A stretch of DNA of 8,681 nt from Planctomycetaceae bacterium (GTDB taxonomy: Bacteria > Planctomycetota > Planctomycetia > Pirellulales > Thermoguttaceae): positions 1 to 8,681 of the forward strand of contig JAITQJ010000109.1 in NCBI GenBank assembly GCA_031288955.1, written 5' to 3'. Both the position numbers and the translations under genes were made by a program. The notes under the pieces are model-generated. The model did no database searches. It saw only the letters and a list, made by a program, of their open reading frames with translations, and was not told the DNA's origin. This document shows positions 7,204-8,681 of this stretch, in pieces (position 1 is the first letter of the stretch; each line of letters opens with the position of its first letter).

Positions 7204-7222
7204 ACTAAAATATTTTTTTAGT
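7204..7222. repeat. Short A/T palindrome beside the sigma-54 element
   Basis: ACTAAAA (7204-7210) and TTTTAGT (7216-7222) are perfect 7-bp inverted arms around five bases. The palindrome ends immediately before the -24 box. It may be a repressor or IHF-like bending site, or simply chance in A/T-rich DNA. Confidence 0.35.
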
Positions 7223-7239
7223 TTGGCACAGTCCTCGCT
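7223..7239 (+). promoter_or_regulatory. Sigma-54 (RpoN) -24/-12 promoter of the PEP-CTERM gene
   Basis: TTGGCACA-GTCC-TCGCT matches the RpoN consensus YTGGCACG-N4-TTGCW, differing at the base after TGGCAC and at one base of the -12 box. The invariant GG (7225-7226) and GC (7237-7238) are separated by the required 10 bases. A start at about 7249-7251 would leave an 80-base leader before ATG 7333. Sigma-54 control fits what is known of PEP-CTERM systems, which often travel with the PrsK/PrsR sensor and sigma-54 activator pair; neither is in this window. Confidence 0.68.
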
Positions 7240-7240
7240 G

Positions 7241-7246
7241 TATAAT
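7241..7246 (+). promoter_or_regulatory. Consensus TATAAT -10 box overlapping the sigma-54 promoter region
   Basis: A perfect TATAAT follows the -12 box by one base. At 16-17 bases upstream there is only TTAGTT or TAGTTT, a poor -35, and TTGGCA lies just 12 bases away, too close for sigma-70. It may give weak constitutive transcription beside the sigma-54 start, or be coincidental. Confidence 0.3.
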
Positions 7247-7262
7247 ACTAGTAAGGAGAACG

Positions 7263-7319
7263 ATTGTTTCCCCCCGCTTTGCGGCACATCGCCGCAAAGA
7301 AACACCCTTTCCAAACAAT
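7263..7319 (+). other. Structured 5' leader of the PEP-CTERM gene
   Basis: CTTTGCGGC (7277-7285) and GCCGCAAAG (7291-7299) form a perfect 9-bp stem with a 5-base loop. Outside it ATTGTTT (7263-7269) can pair with AAACAAT (7313-7319). There is no T-run after the stem, so it is not a standard terminator. A first SD-like AAGGAG (7253-7258) lies near the predicted transcript start, and the true SD follows the outer stem directly. It may act in mRNA stabilisation or in presentation of the ribosome-binding site. Confidence 0.6.
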
Positions 7320-7320
7320 T

Positions 7321-7324
7321 GGAG
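7321..7324 (+). promoter_or_regulatory. Ribosome-binding site fixing the PEP-CTERM start
   Basis: GGAG lies 8 bases before ATG 7333 and is one of the few clear Shine-Dalgarno sequences in the window. It decides the start: stops TAA 7338-7340 and TGA 7334-7336 close the other two frames just before the repeat, so only the ATG 7333 frame can enter the (TC)n tract. Confidence 0.75.
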
Positions 7325-7332
7325 AAAACGCT

Positions 7333-8000
<668 letters not shown>

Positions 8001-8007
8001 CATCGGC

Positions 8008-8069
8008 TAGTGATGAGGGACGAGCGGCGAGGGGGGGGAGTAAATACTGCCGCTTGCCGCTCATCACTA
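8008..8069. repeat. Intergenic 21-bp imperfect inverted repeat with G8 loop
   Basis: TAGTGATGAG (8008-8017) pairs with CTCATCACTA (8060-8069 end region), and the arms continue as GAGCGGC (8022-8028) and GCCGCTT (8049-8055), giving 18 of 21 positions paired over 8008-8028 and 8049-8069. The 20-base loop contains eight consecutive G (8031-8038). It starts 8 bases after the stop of the first PEP-CTERM gene. CATCTTTT follows at 8077-8084, not a direct T-run, so it may be a weak terminator, an mRNA-stabilising hairpin between co-transcribed genes, or one copy of a dispersed palindromic repeat. Confidence 0.75.
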
Positions 8070-8106
8070 ACAACTCATCTTTTGCCCTTTAACACACATA
8101 ATAACT

Positions 8107-8681
8107 ATGCAAAAGATAATAACATTGTTTTTGGCGACATTCCTTGTCGCTGTCTCGTCTGCGAGAGCAGACTTTGAATTGATAGGTTCCGGCTGGTCTG
8201 TTACCGGCTTGCACGATACCGCAGTAGGTAATGAGTCCTACTGGTCCCTGAACGGTGCGGCAATCATATTTGCTGCCCTGTCCCCAGATTTTACAGATTT
8301 GGCTGACGGCGAATCCCGATATTCTTTCAAGAGTAAACCGGACGAAGCGTTGGTGTTCAGCACCGATTTTACCGTCAAGAAACTGGATAATCCCCTCACG
8401 GCAACGGCACTCATTGCCTTTTCGCTTTGGACATCGAAGGACGTTACGTCAATCCTTGTCAACGATAAGGCGGTTGTTTTTTCTGAAAAGGAGGGACAAA
8501 GCGGCTGGTATGACTTGCTGTTGTTCAGTGAGTTGTTCACCGCTGACGAGTCGGAAACTTTCACTTTGAAATTCGTCTATAATACTGACGATTGGGGACA
8601 GGTGACAGTCCTTGATTTCGGCGTGAAGTTTTATGATAAATTTTCGAGCATCAATCCGACAACTCCCGAACCGGCAACGAT
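8107..8681 (+). CDS. Second PEP-CTERM secreted protein (3' end cut by window)
   Basis: From ATG 8107 an open frame runs 191 codons to the window edge without a stop. The first 21 residues form a Sec signal peptide (MQKIITLFLATFLVAVSSARA) cleaved before DFELIGSG. The mature part is rich in predicted beta strands with Asp/Ser/Thr turns and few Cys, like a secreted beta-sandwich domain, but I do not recognise its family. At the very end TPEPAT (residues 186-191) reproduces the start of the upstream gene's sorting tail, so a hydrophobic helix and Arg/Lys end should follow outside the window. Unlike its neighbour, it has an ordinary signal peptide without repeats. No Shine-Dalgarno and no convincing own promoter are visible, so it may be read through from the sigma-54 promoter past the hairpin at 8008-8069. 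Sequence similarity between the two mature proteins is not obvious by eye. Confidence 0.88.
   Translation, partial: MQKIITLFLATFLVAVSSARADFELIGSGWSVTGLHDTAVGNESYWSLNGAAIIFAALSPDFTDLADGESRYSFKSKPDEALVFSTDFTVKKLDNPLTATALIAFSLWTSKDVTSILVNDKAVVFSEKEGQSGWYDLLLFSELFTADESETFTLKFVYNTDDWGQVTVLDFGVKFYDKFSSINPTTPEPAT

Larger units (their letters stand above)
6937..7332. other. Divergent intergenic region between pheT and the PEP-CTERM gene
   Basis: These 396 bases hold no gene I can support. From left to right: the pheT promoter; a T-rich stretch with an eight-T run (7021-7028); a long interrupted inverted repeat with five phased TGCA sites (7044-7137); an A/T-rich spacer; a 7-bp palindrome (7204-7222); a sigma-54 -24/-12 element (7223-7239) abutting a TATAAT; and a structured 5' leader ending in a ribosome-binding site. 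Confidence 0.8.

Overview
The window looks like a chromosomal piece of a Gram-negative bacterium of moderate G+C, most likely a planctomycete or another PVC-group member. Three things point that way. There are two secreted proteins with PEP-CTERM (exosortase) sorting tails. There is an 845-residue propeller/diheme cytochrome of the hydrazine-synthase-alpha-like family, which is common in Planctomycetota and Verrucomicrobiota. Most genes also lack a Shine-Dalgarno sequence. This is inference from protein features; no marker gene fixes the lineage.

Layout. Bases 1-110 (+) are the 3' end of ahcY (adenosylhomocysteinase). Next come, on the + strand, a secreted Ala/Pro-rich protein (197-1336) and a short flagellar hook-capping protein FlgD (1358-1771). 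Converging on these from the - strand are the HzsA-like diheme protein (1808-4345) and, upstream of it, pheT (4453-6936; phenylalanyl-tRNA synthetase beta). pheT carries an in-frame 12-bp minisatellite in its tRNA-binding domain. A 396-bp divergent intergenic region (6937-7332) holds a near-leaderless pheT promoter, a helically phased array of TGCA sites inside a long inverted repeat, and a well-formed sigma-54 -24/-12 promoter pointing right. Two PEP-CTERM genes follow on the + strand (7333-8000, and 8107 to the window end), separated by a long hairpin-forming repeat.

The main discovery is in the first PEP-CTERM gene. Directly after its ATG and two further codons lies a perfect (TC)22 tract (7342-7385) that encodes the hydrophobic core of the signal peptide as Ser-Leu repeats. 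With 22 units the gene is out of frame and stops after 19 residues. With any multiple of 3 units (18, 21, 24...) it encodes a secreted, exosortase-sorted protein of about 221 residues. The tract therefore looks like a slipped-strand phase-variation switch whose repeat is itself the signal-peptide h-region, placed behind a sigma-54 promoter. That would give two layers of control, a stochastic frame switch and activator-dependent transcription, over one surface protein. The sequenced copy is in the OFF state, unless the repeat count is an assembly error.

The remaining genes are housekeeping or respiratory/envelope functions with no evident pathway link to one another.
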